Positions 43,285 through 51,794 of a stretch of 64,000 nucleotides of DNA are shown here, piece after piece; positions within the stretch are counted from its first letter, which is position 1; each line of letters opens with the position of its first letter. The stretch lies in contig NZ_VFMR01000001.1 in the NCBI RefSeq assembly GCF_006715145.1, positions 1,054,001 through 1,118,000 on the forward strand. Reading direction: 5' to 3'. This DNA is from Microbacterium sp. SLBN-146. Lineage in GTDB: Bacteria > Actinomycetota > Actinomycetes > Actinomycetales > Microbacteriaceae. The notes under the pieces are model-generated. The model was not told the origin of the DNA. It was given only the letters and a program-made list of their open reading frames with translations, and searched no databases. The translations under genes were made by a program, and so were the position numbers.

Positions 43285-43899
43285 TCAGCCGCGCAGTTCG
43301 CGGACGATCGCCTTCATGGCATCGTCGAGCGCGTTCTCCAGGTCGTCGACGACGGATGCCGCAAGCTCGCCGCCTCGCGCGACGAAGGTGCGCAGGTCGC
43401 TGCGCACGCTCGCGCGGAACTGGCTCACGAGCGCATCGGCGCGGTGCAGCTGCTCACGGCTTCGTACGCGTGCGTCGTCGGATGCCGACGGCGGAGCCGC
43501 GCTCGCCTGCGCGCGCTCGTCGCGGCTCGATGCGGCGAGATCGGCCCGGAGGCTCTTCATCGCTTCGCGGACGCTGCCGCGCACTTCCTCCGCGATGAGG
43601 CGGACACTGTCGGCGAGTCCGGCCTCGATCCCCTCGAGGTCGGCGGCGCGGGATGCCACTTCGGCTCGGCCCGCTTCGGTGATCTCGTAGACGGTCTTGC
43701 GGCCGTCGACGGACTTCGTGACGAGGCCCTCCTCTTCGAGCTTCGCCAAGCGCGGGTAGACCGTGCCGGCACTCGGGGTATACGTTCCACCCGTGCGATC
43801 GGAGAGCGCCTGCATGATGTCGTACCCGTGGCGGGGGCCCTCATCGAGGAGGTTCAGGAGATAAAGGCGCAGATCGCCGTGCGAGAAGACCGGGGTCAT
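43285..43899 (-). CDS. PadR-family regulator with long C-terminal region
   Basis: 204-residue regulator: winged helix (LYLLNLLDEGPRHGYDIMQAL and GTVYPRLAKLEEEGLV) followed by a long charged helical C-terminus (about residues 85-204) that may dimerise or sense a ligand. ATG 43899 is preferred because GAGGAGGA sits 6-7 nt upstream; it overlaps the stop of the DUF4097 gene as TGATG. Two CGATATATCG palindromes lie upstream of the operon at 44792-44833. Probably represses its own operon. Confidence 0.92.
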   Translation of the reverse strand: MTPVFSHGDLRLYLLNLLDEGPRHGYDIMQALSDRTGGTYTPSAGTVYPRLAKLEEEGLVTKSVDGRKTVYEITEAGRAEVASRAADLEGIEAGLADSVRLIAEEVRGSVREAMKSLRADLAASSRDERAQASAAPPSASDDARVRSREQLHRADALVSQFRASVRSDLRTFVARGGELAASVVDDLENALDDAMKAIVRELRG

Positions 43900-44765
43900 C
43901 ACCATTCCTCCTCGTCGATGGCGCCTGCCGGCGGTGCGTCGGTGACGCCGACACCGCGCCGCAAGACCGTGACGTCACCGGAGACCGTGTGCACGCGCAC
44001 ATCGACGAAGGTGCCGCTCAGCTCGCCCGCGGCGCCGCTGTAGTTCGTCGTCGGCCCGGTGCCGTGGCCCGAGCGCACGACGCCGTCGATCTGGACGTGT
44101 CCGCTGGCGCTTCGCACGACGAAGTTGGCCGGGAGGCCGTCGTCGAGCCGCATCGCCGCATTGCCGGAGACGGTGTTGAGGCCGATCGACCGGATCGGGC
44201 CGCGCGCGTCGACGAGGACGCTGCCGGAGACCGAGTCGACCGTCGCCTTGCGCACGGTCCCCGTCACGGCGACGTCGCCCGAGACGCTGTTGGCATTGAG
44301 TGCTCCGTCGAGCTCGCGCACCTGCACGTCGCCCGAGACGGCATTGACCGTGAGGTCGCCGCCGAGCCCGTCGACGATGATGTCGCCGGAGACGGTGTTG
44401 AGGGTCGCCGACGTCTGAAGTCCCGAGACGAGCGCGCTCGCCGACACGACTCCCAGAGTGAGTGCGACCGCACGGGGAACAGCGACGCTGATCTCCGCCT
44501 TCGGGCCGCCCGCGGTGAAGTTGCGGAACACCTCGAGGAAGTTGTCCCAGCGAAGTTGCGGGTGGTCGATCTCGACCGCGTCGCCGTTCACCTCGATGCG
44601 AAGATCCTTGATCGTGACGCCGTGGACTTCGATGCGGGCGCCCGGCTCATCGTGGGCAACGACGTCGATCTGTCCGCCGATGAGTCCCACTTTGAGTGTG
44701 CGGACGTCCTCGATGTCGATGACGCGCGTCTCGCCCGGGTGGACGACCCATTTCTCGTAGCTCAT
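43899..44765 (-). CDS. DUF4097 beta-repeat protein
   Basis: 288-residue protein with a repeated VSGD beta-helix pattern (NTVSGDIIVDGL, NAVSGDVQVREL, NSVSGDVAVTGT, DSVSGSVLVDAR), the mark of DUF4097 'putative adhesin' proteins. No signal peptide, so it is probably cytosolic or peripheral. ATG 44765 follows GGAGGAG. First gene of a two-gene operon with the PadR regulator; this pairing is common and is thought to respond to envelope stress, but the function is not established. Confidence 0.88.
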   Translation of the reverse strand: MSYEKWVVHPGETRVIDIEDVRTLKVGLIGGQIDVVAHDEPGARIEVHGVTIKDLRIEVNGDAVEIDHPQLRWDNFLEVFRNFTAGGPKAEISVAVPRAVALTLGVVSASALVSGLQTSATLNTVSGDIIVDGLGGDLTVNAVSGDVQVRELDGALNANSVSGDVAVTGTVRKATVDSVSGSVLVDARGPIRSIGLNTVSGNAAMRLDDGLPANFVVRSASGHVQIDGVVRSGHGTGPTTNYSGAAGELSGTFVDVRVHTVSGDVTVLRRGVGVTDAPPAGAIDEEEW

Positions 44766-44791
44766 GTCTCCTCCTGACCTGATGGACTACT

Positions 44792-44805
44792 CGCGATATA
44801 TCGCG
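44792..44805. promoter_or_regulatory. PadR-type operator 1 (CGCGATATATCGCG)
   Basis: Perfect 14-bp palindrome 27 bp upstream of the DUF4097 start. AT-rich centre in GC-rich DNA, as expected of a PadR operator that also overlaps the promoter. Confidence 0.85.
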
Positions 44806-44817
44806 TGCGTCACTCTA

Positions 44818-44833
44818 ACACGATATATCGCGT
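44818..44833. promoter_or_regulatory. PadR-type operator 2
   Basis: Second palindrome, core CGATATATCG at 44821-44830, centre 27 bp from operator 1. The two share the 10-bp core and likely bind two PadR dimers. It lies between the DUF4097 and tipA-like genes. Confidence 0.82.
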
Positions 44834-44862
44834 TCTGGTCAAGAAGCATCCCGGGATGGCGC

Positions 44863-44893
44863 TTGACATTGACGCAACGTCAACCTCTACCGT
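44863..44893 (+). promoter_or_regulatory. MerR-type promoter of the tipA-like gene
   Basis: TTGACA at 44863-44868 and TACCGT at 44888-44893 are 19 bp apart, the long spacing typical of MerR-activated promoters. The spacer holds the perfect dyad TTGACG-CAA-CGTCAA (44869-44883). The start codon at 44901 lies about where transcription would begin, so the mRNA may be leaderless. Confidence 0.72.
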
Positions 44894-44900
44894 CGTACGC

Positions 44901-45698
44901 ATGAACACAACGTCCGTCGCCGACCAGCAGGAGTGGTCGATCCAGGAGATCGCGCGGTTGACCGGCACCACGAGCCGCACGTTGCGTCACTACGACGACA
45001 TCGGTCTGCTCCCGCCGTCGAGCACCGGACGCAACGGATACCGCCACTACGACGCCGCAGCGCTCCTGCGGCTCCAGCGGATCCTTCTCCTGCGCGACCT
45101 GGGGCTCGGTCTTCCTGCGATCGGCGAGGTGCTCTCGCGCCATCGATCGGAGGCGGAGGCCCTCGAGCGGCATCTCGAGTGGCTGCGGGGAGAACAGACA
45201 CGGCTGGCGCGTCAGATCGCGTCTGTCGAATCGACGATCACGGCTGTGAGAGGAGGTGAACGACTTATGGCAGAGAAGATGTTCGACGGCTTCGACCACA
45301 CCGCATACAAGGCGGAGGTGGAGGAGCGGTGGGGTGCTGACGCGTATGGCACCGCCGATCGGTGGTGGCGCGGACTGAGCCGAGACGACCGATCCGCGTT
45401 CCAGGAGCGCGGGAGCGCGCTGTCACGCGACTGGATCGCGGCGGCGGAGAGCGCTCAGGCGCCGGATGGCCCGGAGGCGCAAGCCCTGGCGGAGCGCCAC
45501 GTCCAGTGGCTCGCATCCGCCCCGGGCACACCGAGGGGCGCTGATCTCGCCGGATACCTCACGGGTCTCGGCGACATGTATGTCGCAGATCAGCGCTTCG
45601 GCGCGCATTATGCGACGCGCCACGGGGGGACCGAAGGTGCCGGGTTCGTCCGCGACGCGTTGCGCGTCTACGCGGAGCGGAATCTCCAGGACGGATGA
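44901..45698 (+). CDS. tipA: TipA-like MerR-family regulator (TipAL form)
   Basis: 265-residue regulator: N-terminal MerR winged helix (WSIQEIARLTGTTSRTLRHY), a coiled-coil dimer helix (about 85-120), and a C-terminal TipAS-like antibiotic-binding domain (GFDHTAYKAEVEERWGADAY onward). In Streptomyces TipAL binds thiopeptides and activates its own promoter. ATG 44901 is chosen because it lies just below the MerR-type promoter and matches the family start; upstream in-frame codons lie in the operator region. A second, in-frame start at 45267 would yield the ligand-binding domain alone. Confidence 0.93.
   Translation: MNTTSVADQQEWSIQEIARLTGTTSRTLRHYDDIGLLPPSSTGRNGYRHYDAAALLRLQRILLLRDLGLGLPAIGEVLSRHRSEAEALERHLEWLRGEQTRLARQIASVESTITAVRGGERLMAEKMFDGFDHTAYKAEVEERWGADAYGTADRWWRGLSRDDRSAFQERGSALSRDWIAAAESAQAPDGPEAQALAERHVQWLASAPGTPRGADLAGYLTGLGDMYVADQRFGAHYATRHGGTEGAGFVRDALRVYAERNLQDG
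45251..45269 (+). promoter_or_regulatory. Internal ribosome site and start for a TipAS-like product
   Basis: AGGAGGTGA (45251-45259), a full match to the anti-Shine-Dalgarno, lies 7 nt before ATG 45267, in frame inside the tipA-like gene. Translation from it gives 143 residues, practically the 144 of Streptomyces lividans TipAS. The ribosome site is far better than anything at 44901. Confidence 0.8.
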
Positions 45699-45704
45699 AA
45701 AGAC

Positions 45705-45739
45705 GGATGCCGCGACCCGGGGAGTGGGTCGCGGCATCC
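45705..45739. terminator. Bidirectional terminator-like hairpin
   Basis: Perfect 14-bp stem GGATGCCGCGACCC (45705-45718) with GGGTCGCGGCATCC (45726-45739) and a 7-nt loop, between the convergent tipA-like gene and the small membrane protein gene. Confidence 0.85.
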
Positions 45740-45778
45740 CGCTGTTGCGCGCCACCGCCTGGACACGGTGGCGCCGGC

Positions 45779-45943
45779 TCAGACGCGTCGGCTACCGCTG
45801 ATGAGACGGAACAACAGGGCGATCAGGGCGATCACACCGACGATCAGTGCGACCCAGAGCAGCCAGCTGAGGGCTTCGCCGAGTCCTCCGACGATCGCGA
45901 GCACGATGGCGACGACGATGATGATGATCAACGCGATGTTCAT
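45779..45943 (-). CDS. Small hydrophobic two-helix protein
   Basis: 54-residue membrane protein: MNIALIIIIVVAIVLAIVGG forms one helix and LSWLLWVALIVGVIALIALL a second, with a basic end (SGSRRV). ATG 45943 follows a strong AAAGGAGG. Resembles small stress-associated membrane proteins of actinobacteria; no function can be given. Confidence 0.85.
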   Translation of the reverse strand: MNIALIIIIVVAIVLAIVGGLGEALSWLLWVALIVGVIALIALLFRLISGSRRV

Positions 45944-46158
45944 GGAAGTCCTCCTTTGATAAGCGATGCGTGCGAACGCACCGCACACCGCACGGGTGGT
46001 TCACACAGGTTTCCACGGCGGCCTGCTCGCGGCACAGGGCTTGCGCACCGTGATGACAAGGTGCTAGGTGAGCGGTGCGTTGCGCCATCCGTCACTCCTG
46101 TCAAGCCCCTCATCGTGGTGCGGAGCGCGGATTACGTTCGCACTCGAAGGAGGATGCC

Positions 46159-46428
46159 ATGCCCGGAGGAAGAGGCTCCAACAGTCTGAAGGATCCGGCT
46201 CTGTACGAGGAGTTGCGCGAGGACGGAGCGTCGAAGGAGAAGGCCGCACGTATCTCGAACGCGGCTGCCCGTGACGGGCGCGCGACGGTCGGCAAGCGTG
46301 GCGGCAAGGCCGGCGACTACGAGGACTGGACGGTCGCGGAGCTGCGCGGGCGTGCCAAGGAGCTCGGCATCTCGGGGTACTCCGGAAAGCGCAAGAGCGA
46401 ACTCATCTTGATGTTGCGCGACCACTGA
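46159..46428 (+). CDS. Rho N-terminal-like (SAP-type) small protein
   Basis: 89-residue basic protein. First half NSLKDPALYEELREDGASKEKAARISNAAA is typical of short actinobacterial DUF7218-like proteins; the second half DYEDWTVAELRGRAKELGISGYSGKRKSELILMLR is a clear Rho N-terminal/SAP-like helix-extended-helix fold that binds nucleic acid. ATG 46159 follows GGAGG. Its stop overlaps the topoisomerase start as TGATG, so both are co-translated; a DNA-related role is inferred. Confidence 0.88.
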   Translation: MPGGRGSNSLKDPALYEELREDGASKEKAARISNAAARDGRATVGKRGGKAGDYEDWTVAELRGRAKELGISGYSGKRKSELILMLRDH

Positions 46429-47399
46429 TGGCGAGGCTCTCGCGCGTCTCACCGGGCACGGCTCCAGGCATCAAGCGCGTCCGCGCCGGGTCGGGTTTCC
46501 GCTACCTCTGCCCCGACGGCGGCGCAGTGCACGAGGGGGACCGCGAACGGATCAACGACCTCGTCATCCCGCCCGCGTGGCAGGACGTGTGGATCTGCGC
46601 CGACCCCGAGGGGCACATCCAAGCGGTCGGCACCGATACGGCAGGACGTCGGCAGTACCTCTACCATCCGCTGTGGCGACAGCGCCGCGACCGCGGAAAG
46701 TTCGCCCGTTCACTCGCGCTCGCCGGCGTGCTCCCGGCTGCTCGTCGACGCGTCACCGTCGCTCTGCGGCGTGACGAACTCGACAAGGATCGCGTTCTGG
46801 CCACCGCGTTCCGTCTGCTGGACACGGTGGCACCCCGCGTCGGTTCGGCGAGGTACTTCGAGCGCCACGGAAGCCGCGGCCTGACGACGCTGCAGCGCAG
46901 GGACGTGTCCGTCGACGGGCCCCTCGTGGCCCTGTCCTTCCCGGGCAAGAGCGGACAGCGGGCGAGCCTGCAGGTCGAGGACCATGACCTCGCGCGTGTC
47001 GTCACGGAGCTGTCGCAGGGTCGCGCCGGAGCGCATCTCCTGGCCTACCGCGACGGCCGCAGTCGGGTGGCACTCCGTCCGCCCGACGTCAACGCGTACG
47101 TCCGAGAGATCACGGGCGGATCCTTCACCGCGAAGGACTTTCGGACGCTCCACGGCACGGCCATCGCCGCGCAGACCCTGGCCCGCCACGGGCCCGCCGC
47201 AACGGAGAAGGAGCGGCGGGAGGCCGAGAGGGCAGCTGTCGCGGCGACGGCGGAGGTGCTCGGCAACACCGTCGCCGTGGCGCGCGCGAGCTACGTGGAC
47301 CCCCGGATCTTCGCGCGCTACGCGAAGGGCGATGTGATCGATCTCTCCCTCGAGCCCGTGTCGGGGCTCCGGCTGCTCCTCGCGTCGCGCGAGCGCTGA
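46428..47399 (+). CDS. DNA topoisomerase IB
   Basis: 323-residue poxvirus-like type IB topoisomerase, which relaxes supercoils by nicking one strand through a 3'-phosphotyrosine. N-terminal domain FRYLCPDGG to VIPPAWQDVWICADPEGHIQAVGTD; catalytic residues around GLTTLQRRDV, FTAKDFRTLHGT and the nucleophile Tyr in ARASYVDPRIFARY. Start overlaps the upstream small gene's stop. Bacterial members are accessory topoisomerases found patchily. Confidence 0.94.
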   Translation: MARLSRVSPGTAPGIKRVRAGSGFRYLCPDGGAVHEGDRERINDLVIPPAWQDVWICADPEGHIQAVGTDTAGRRQYLYHPLWRQRRDRGKFARSLALAGVLPAARRRVTVALRRDELDKDRVLATAFRLLDTVAPRVGSARYFERHGSRGLTTLQRRDVSVDGPLVALSFPGKSGQRASLQVEDHDLARVVTELSQGRAGAHLLAYRDGRSRVALRPPDVNAYVREITGGSFTAKDFRTLHGTAIAAQTLARHGPAATEKERREAERAAVAATAEVLGNTVAVARASYVDPRIFARYAKGDVIDLSLEPVSGLRLLLASRER

Positions 47400-47549
47400 C
47401 GGCCGCGGCATCCCTCCACAGCTTTCGTTTGTCGGCGGTGTCCCAGGGAGCACCGTGGAATACTGAGGTTCGATACACGTCCGTATCGTCGCGGCAGCGA
47501 CAGCACTCGCAGCGGCCGCGGCATCCCTTCACCGTCCTCAAAGGCAGCC

Positions 47550-50500
47550 GTGTCGAACCTCGCCGTTCTGAGCCTGCGCAACCGCGCCCTCATCGCTCTC
47601 ATCACGATCGTCGCGGCGATCTTCGGAGGCATCGCGCTCACAAGCCTCAAGCAGGAACTCATCCCGTCGATCGAGTTCCCCGCCCTCATCGTCGTCTCGA
47701 GCTACCCGGGCGCGTCGCCCGAGGTCGTCAACAACGACGTGTCGAGCCCCATCGAAGCGGCGATCCAGGGGGTGCCGGGCCTCGAAACGAGCACGGCGAC
47801 CAGCACGACGAACGCGTCGATCGTGCAGGCGTCGTTCACCTACGGCACCGATCTCGCGACCGCCGAGCAGAAGATGACGCAGGCCATCAACCGGATCTCG
47901 AGCCAGCTGCCCGACGGGGTCGAGCCGAACGTGCTCTCGGCGAGCATCGATGACTTCCCCGTGATCCAGGTCGCGGTGTCGGGATACGACGACGCCGAGG
48001 CGATCCAGGCCCAGCTCGAGTCCACGGTCATCCCCGATCTCGAAGACGTCGACGGCGTCAACGCCGCCGAGATCGTCGGTGGGATCGGTCAGCGCATCAC
48101 GATCACGCCCGACGAGGCGCGGCTGGCCGAGACGGGCTTCTCGCAGCAGTCGATCCGCGACGCGCTCGACCAGAACGGCGTGCTGTTCCCCGGCGGCCAG
48201 ATCACCGAGAACGACGAGACGCTGACGGTGCAGACGGGCACCAAGATCACGGACGTCGGCGAGTTGTCGGCCCTCCCGCTCGTGCCGACGGATGCCGCGC
48301 AGTTCGGCTCCGGCCTCGTGACGATCGCCGACGTCGCCACCGTCGAGCAGACGCAGGATCCGGTGACCTCGATCTCACGCGTCGACGGTGAGCCCGCGCT
48401 CACGATCGCCGTGACCAAGCTCCCCGCCGCCAACACCGTCGACGTCTCGCAGGGCGTCCTCGCGGTGCTCCCCGACCTGGAGACGAGTCTCGAGGGGGCC
48501 GAGTTCACCGTCGTCTTCGACCAGGCGCCCTATATCCAGGACTCGATCGAGACCCTCGCCGTCGAGGGCATGCTGGGTCTCGTCTTCGCGGTCCTGGTGA
48601 TCCTCGTGTTCCTCCTGTCGGTGCGATCCACACTCGTCACGGCGATCTCGATCCCCACGAGCGTGCTCATCACCTTCATCGGGATCCAGGCCTTCGGCTA
48701 TTCGCTCAACATCCTGACCCTCGGTGCCCTCACGATCGCGATCGGTCGCGTCGTCGACGACTCCATCGTCGTGATCGAGAACATCAAGCGGCACTACGTC
48801 GGCGACGCCGACAAAAAGGCGTCGATCCTCCTTGCCGTGCGCGAGGTCGCGACGGCGATCACGTCGTCGACCATCACGACCGTGGCCGTCTTCCTGCCGA
48901 TCGCCTTCGTCGGCGATATCACGGGCGAGCTGTTCCGGCCCTTCGCTCTCACCATCACGATCGCCATGGTGGCGTCCCTCTTCGTCGCGCTCACGATCGT
49001 CCCCGTGCTCGCGTACTGGTTCCTTCGGCCCGGCAAGCCGATCCTCGATTCCGAGGGCCGCGTCATCGACCCCGAGCAGCCCGATGCGCCGCCGAGCCGA
49101 CTGCAGAAGGGGTACCTCCCGATCCTCGGCTGGACGCTCCGCCACTCCTGGGTGACGCTGCTCATCGCCGTCCTCGTGCTGGGCGGGACCGTTCTCGCGG
49201 CTCCCTTCATGAAGACGAACTTCCTCGGCGACTCCGGGCAGAACACCTTCACGATGACGCAGACGATCGGTGCCGCTCCGAGCCTCGACGCCGAGTCGGC
49301 CGCGGCCGAGACGGTCGAGGCCGCGCTTGCCGACGTCGACGGCATCGAGACGGTGCAGGTCTCGATCGGATCAAGCGGATCGGCCTTGCGCGACGCCTTC
49401 TCGGGCGGCGGCAGCGGCATCACGTACTCGATCACGACCGACCCCGACGCCGATCAGGTGCAGCTGCGCGAAGACGTTCAGCAGGCCGTCGCCGACCTCG
49501 ACGACGTCGGCGAGATCACGATCGCGGCATCCGGCGGAGGGTTCGGCTCGACCGACATCGCGATCGACGTGACGGCACCCGACTCGCAGACGCTGCGGGA
49601 GGCGTCGGATGCCGTCGTGGCGGCCGTCACGGGCAAGGAGGGCGTCGGCCAGGTGTCGAGCAACCTCTCCGCGTCGCTCCCCTACATCGCCGTCGAGGTG
49701 GACCGCGATCGGGCGGCCGCCCTGGGCCTCTCCGAGGTCGCGGTCGGCGCGCTCGTCTCGAACACGATGCAGCCGCAGCGGATCGGGTCCGTCGAGATCG
49801 ACGACACGGCCCTCACGGTCTACCTCGCGGCTTCGCAGACGCCCGCGACGCTCGACGAACTCCGTGCCTTGACGGTCCCGTCGGCGACGGGACCCATCCC
49901 TCTGTCCGACGTCGCGACGGTCGAAGAGAGCGAGGGCCCGACGTCGATCACGACGCAGCGCGGCCAGCGCACGGCGACCGTCACCGTGACCCCCTCGACC
50001 GACGACCTGGCGACGGCATCCGCCTCGGTGACGACGGCGCTCGAAGATGCCGAGCTGCCTGCCTCTGCCGACGCGGCGCTCGGCGGTGTCGTGACACAGC
50101 AGAGCGATGCGTTCACGCAGCTCGGGCTGGCACTTCTCGCGGCGATCCTGATCGTCTACATCGTCATGGTCGCGACCTTCAAGTCGCTCCGCCAGCCGCT
50201 TCTGCTGCTCGTCTCGGTGCCGTTCGCCGCGACGGGAGCGATCCTGCTGCAGATCGCGACGGGGGTTCCGCTCGGCGTCGCGTCGCTCATCGGCGTCCTG
50301 ATGCTCATCGGCATCGTCGTCACGAACGCGATCGTCCTCATCGACCTCGTCAACCATTACCGCGAGAAGGGTCTGTCGACCCACGACGCGACGGTCGCGG
50401 GAGGGTCCCGACGACTTCGCCCGATCCTCATGACGGCACTCGCCACGATCTTCGCGCTCACTCCCATGGCGCTCGGAATCACGGGACACGGCGGCTTCAT

Positions 50501-51143
50501 CTCGCAGCCTCTCGCGATCGTCGTCATCGGCGGACTCGTCTCGTCGACCGTACTGACGCTTCTCGTGCTCCCGACGCTCTTCAACCTCGTCGAGGGTGCG
50601 AAAGAGCGCCGCATCGAGCGCCGGGCGCGCAGGGCGGGGTCGGCCGATGGGTCGTCAGAAGCGTCGGGAACCGGTGAGGCAGTCGACCGGGTCGACGCGC
50701 CTCGAGTTCCTGAGACCCGCCGCGAGCTGCGTCGACGCGAGGCCGCAGCAGCGGCGGGCGTCGCCGTGCTCGAGCGCGACGAGACGGACGTCACGGATGA
50801 ATCGACGATTGCGGCTGAGTCCGCGGTCACCGACGAGCCGGCGGGCGCCGACGAGGTCGCGGACGCCACGGATGCCGAGGAGCATGCGGATGGCGAGGAG
50901 CTCACGGATGCCGAGGAGCACGCGGATGCCGAGGAGCTCACGGATGCCGTGGTCACCGAGGAGCCCGTGGCGACCGACGAGTCCGTCACACAGACGGACG
51001 AGACGCTCGATGGCGTCGCCGGCGACGAGCACGCTGAGACCGTCCAGACCGAAGACGTCGAGCCAGAGCCGGACGAGGCCGCGGAGCAACTCGACTCCGC
51101 GACCGAGGATGACGAGGACGGGCACCACCACCGCAGTGAATGA
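47550..51143 (+). CDS. RND-family efflux permease (HAE1/AcrB-like)
   Basis: 1197-residue proton-driven RND permease. N-terminal helix (ALIALITIVAAIFGGIALTS) and porter-type segments (LKQELIPSIEFPALIVVSSYPGASPEVV), then TM blocks with IGRVVDDSIVVIENIKRH, where the paired Asp residues of the proton relay sit, and a C-terminal half with IGIVVTNAIVLIDLVNHYRE. Start GTG 47550. About 170 C-terminal residues form an acidic tail with two 12-residue repeats, unusual for RND pumps. No membrane-fusion protein or outer-membrane gene is nearby, as in other Gram-positive HAE1 proteins. Confidence 0.93.
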   Translation: MSNLAVLSLRNRALIALITIVAAIFGGIALTSLKQELIPSIEFPALIVVSSYPGASPEVVNNDVSSPIEAAIQGVPGLETSTATSTTNASIVQASFTYGTDLATAEQKMTQAINRISSQLPDGVEPNVLSASIDDFPVIQVAVSGYDDAEAIQAQLESTVIPDLEDVDGVNAAEIVGGIGQRITITPDEARLAETGFSQQSIRDALDQNGVLFPGGQITENDETLTVQTGTKITDVGELSALPLVPTDAAQFGSGLVTIADVATVEQTQDPVTSISRVDGEPALTIAVTKLPAANTVDVSQGVLAVLPDLETSLEGAEFTVVFDQAPYIQDSIETLAVEGMLGLVFAVLVILVFLLSVRSTLVTAISIPTSVLITFIGIQAFGYSLNILTLGALTIAIGRVVDDSIVVIENIKRHYVGDADKKASILLAVREVATAITSSTITTVAVFLPIAFVGDITGELFRPFALTITIAMVASLFVALTIVPVLAYWFLRPGKPILDSEGRVIDPEQPDAPPSRLQKGYLPILGWTLRHSWVTLLIAVLVLGGTVLAAPFMKTNFLGDSGQNTFTMTQTIGAAPSLDAESAAAETVEAALADVDGIETVQVSIGSSGSALRDAFSGGGSGITYSITTDPDADQVQLREDVQQAVADLDDVGEITIAASGGGFGSTDIAIDVTAPDSQTLREASDAVVAAVTGKEGVGQVSSNLSASLPYIAVEVDRDRAAALGLSEVAVGALVSNTMQPQRIGSVEIDDTALTVYLAASQTPATLDELRALTVPSATGPIPLSDVATVEESEGPTSITTQRGQRTATVTVTPSTDDLATASASVTTALEDAELPASADAALGGVVTQQSDAFTQLGLALLAAILIVYIVMVATFKSLRQPLLLLVSVPFAATGAILLQIATGVPLGVASLIGVLMLIGIVVTNAIVLIDLVNHYREKGLSTHDATVAGGSRRLRPILMTALATIFALTPMALGITGHGGFISQPLAIVVIGGLVSSTVLTLLVLPTLFNLVEGAKERRIERRARRAGSADGSSEASGTGEAVDRVDAPRVPETRRELRRREAAAAAGVAVLERDETDVTDESTIAAESAVTDEPAGADEVADATDAEEHADGEELTDAEEHADAEELTDAVVTEEPVATDESVTQTDETLDGVAGDEHAETVQTEDVEPEPDEAAEQLDSATEDDEDGHHHRSE
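50868..50949 (+). repeat. 36-bp tandem repeat in RND permease tail
   Basis: Units 50868-50903 and 50904-50939 plus a partial third, encoding TDAEEHADGEEL and TDAEEHADAEEL. In-frame coding repeat within the acidic cytoplasmic tail. Confidence 0.9.
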
Positions 51144-51147
51144 CGAC

Positions 51148-51173
51148 CGTCCCTGACCTCGGGGTCGGGGACG
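51148..51173. terminator. Bidirectional terminator hairpin
   Basis: CGTCCCTGACC (51148-51158) pairs with GGTCGGGGACG (51163-51173), 11 pairs including one G-T, 4-nt loop. Occupies the whole gap between the convergent RND and monooxygenase-like genes. Confidence 0.82.
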
Positions 51174-51794
51174 TCAGGCGCCGCGTTGGAGCCAGGGGCG
51201 GAGCATCCGTGTCACCCATGGCAGAACGAGATACGTCATGACGGGTGTCAGCAGGATCGTGGCGAGCAGGATCCGCAGGACGAGCGGCCAGTCGGTGAAG
51301 CCCGGGAGGAAGCCCAGCGCCCACGAGGCCAGGAGGTTGGTCGGGAAGAAGCCGAGCCAGATCGTTATCGCCTGTTTCCACCGGGGCGGCGCGATAACCG
51401 GACGCTGGATCGGGCCCGTCGCGGGCGGACCAGCGCTACCTGCAGTTCCCGCTTCGACGTGCGTCGCGAAAGGTGCGTCGAACCACCCCTCGATACCCGT
51501 GCGGCGTTCGCTGCGGACCTCGCTCGCGAACGCGCGCCCCGAATCGAGCCACCAGGCGCGAGGCGAGGATTGTTCCCACGCCTCGAGCGTCGGGATGTCG
51601 CGGAACCGGTAGAGCATGTACCAGAGGTCGCTGCCCTCTCCCGCGCGGACCCATCCGGAACCGAGGAAGCCCGTGAAACCCGCGGCGAGATCCGTACCGG
51701 CTTGCATCCAGCTCGTGGCTTCAGCAGTGCGGGTCGGGTCGATCCGTCGTTCAATCGCGACGGTGATGGGATGCGGCTGGGGGTCGTCTGGCAT
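51174..51794 (-). CDS. ABM-domain protein with C-terminal membrane helices
   Basis: 206-residue protein. The N-terminal half (PITVAIERRIDP to WEQSSPRAWWLDSGRAF) is an antibiotic-biosynthesis-monooxygenase (ABM) type ferredoxin-like fold; the C-terminal half has two membrane helices (ITIWLGFFPTNLLASWALGF and VLRILLATILLTPVMTYLVL). Such fusions are widespread and of unknown function. ATG 51794 has GAAGGA directly adjacent, so a start slightly upstream is possible. The DUF998-like frame at 51365-52507 overlaps it heavily on the same strand. Confidence 0.87.
   Translation of the reverse strand: MPDDPQPHPITVAIERRIDPTRTAEATSWMQAGTDLAAGFTGFLGSGWVRAGEGSDLWYMLYRFRDIPTLEAWEQSSPRAWWLDSGRAFASEVRSERRTGIEGWFDAPFATHVEAGTAGSAGPPATGPIQRPVIAPPRWKQAITIWLGFFPTNLLASWALGFLPGFTDWPLVLRILLATILLTPVMTYLVLPWVTRMLRPWLQRGA

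Noticed and set aside
44805..44900. Start of the tipA-like protein at 44805
   Set aside because: The extra 32 codons run through the PadR operator and the MerR-type promoter; the family start fits 44901.
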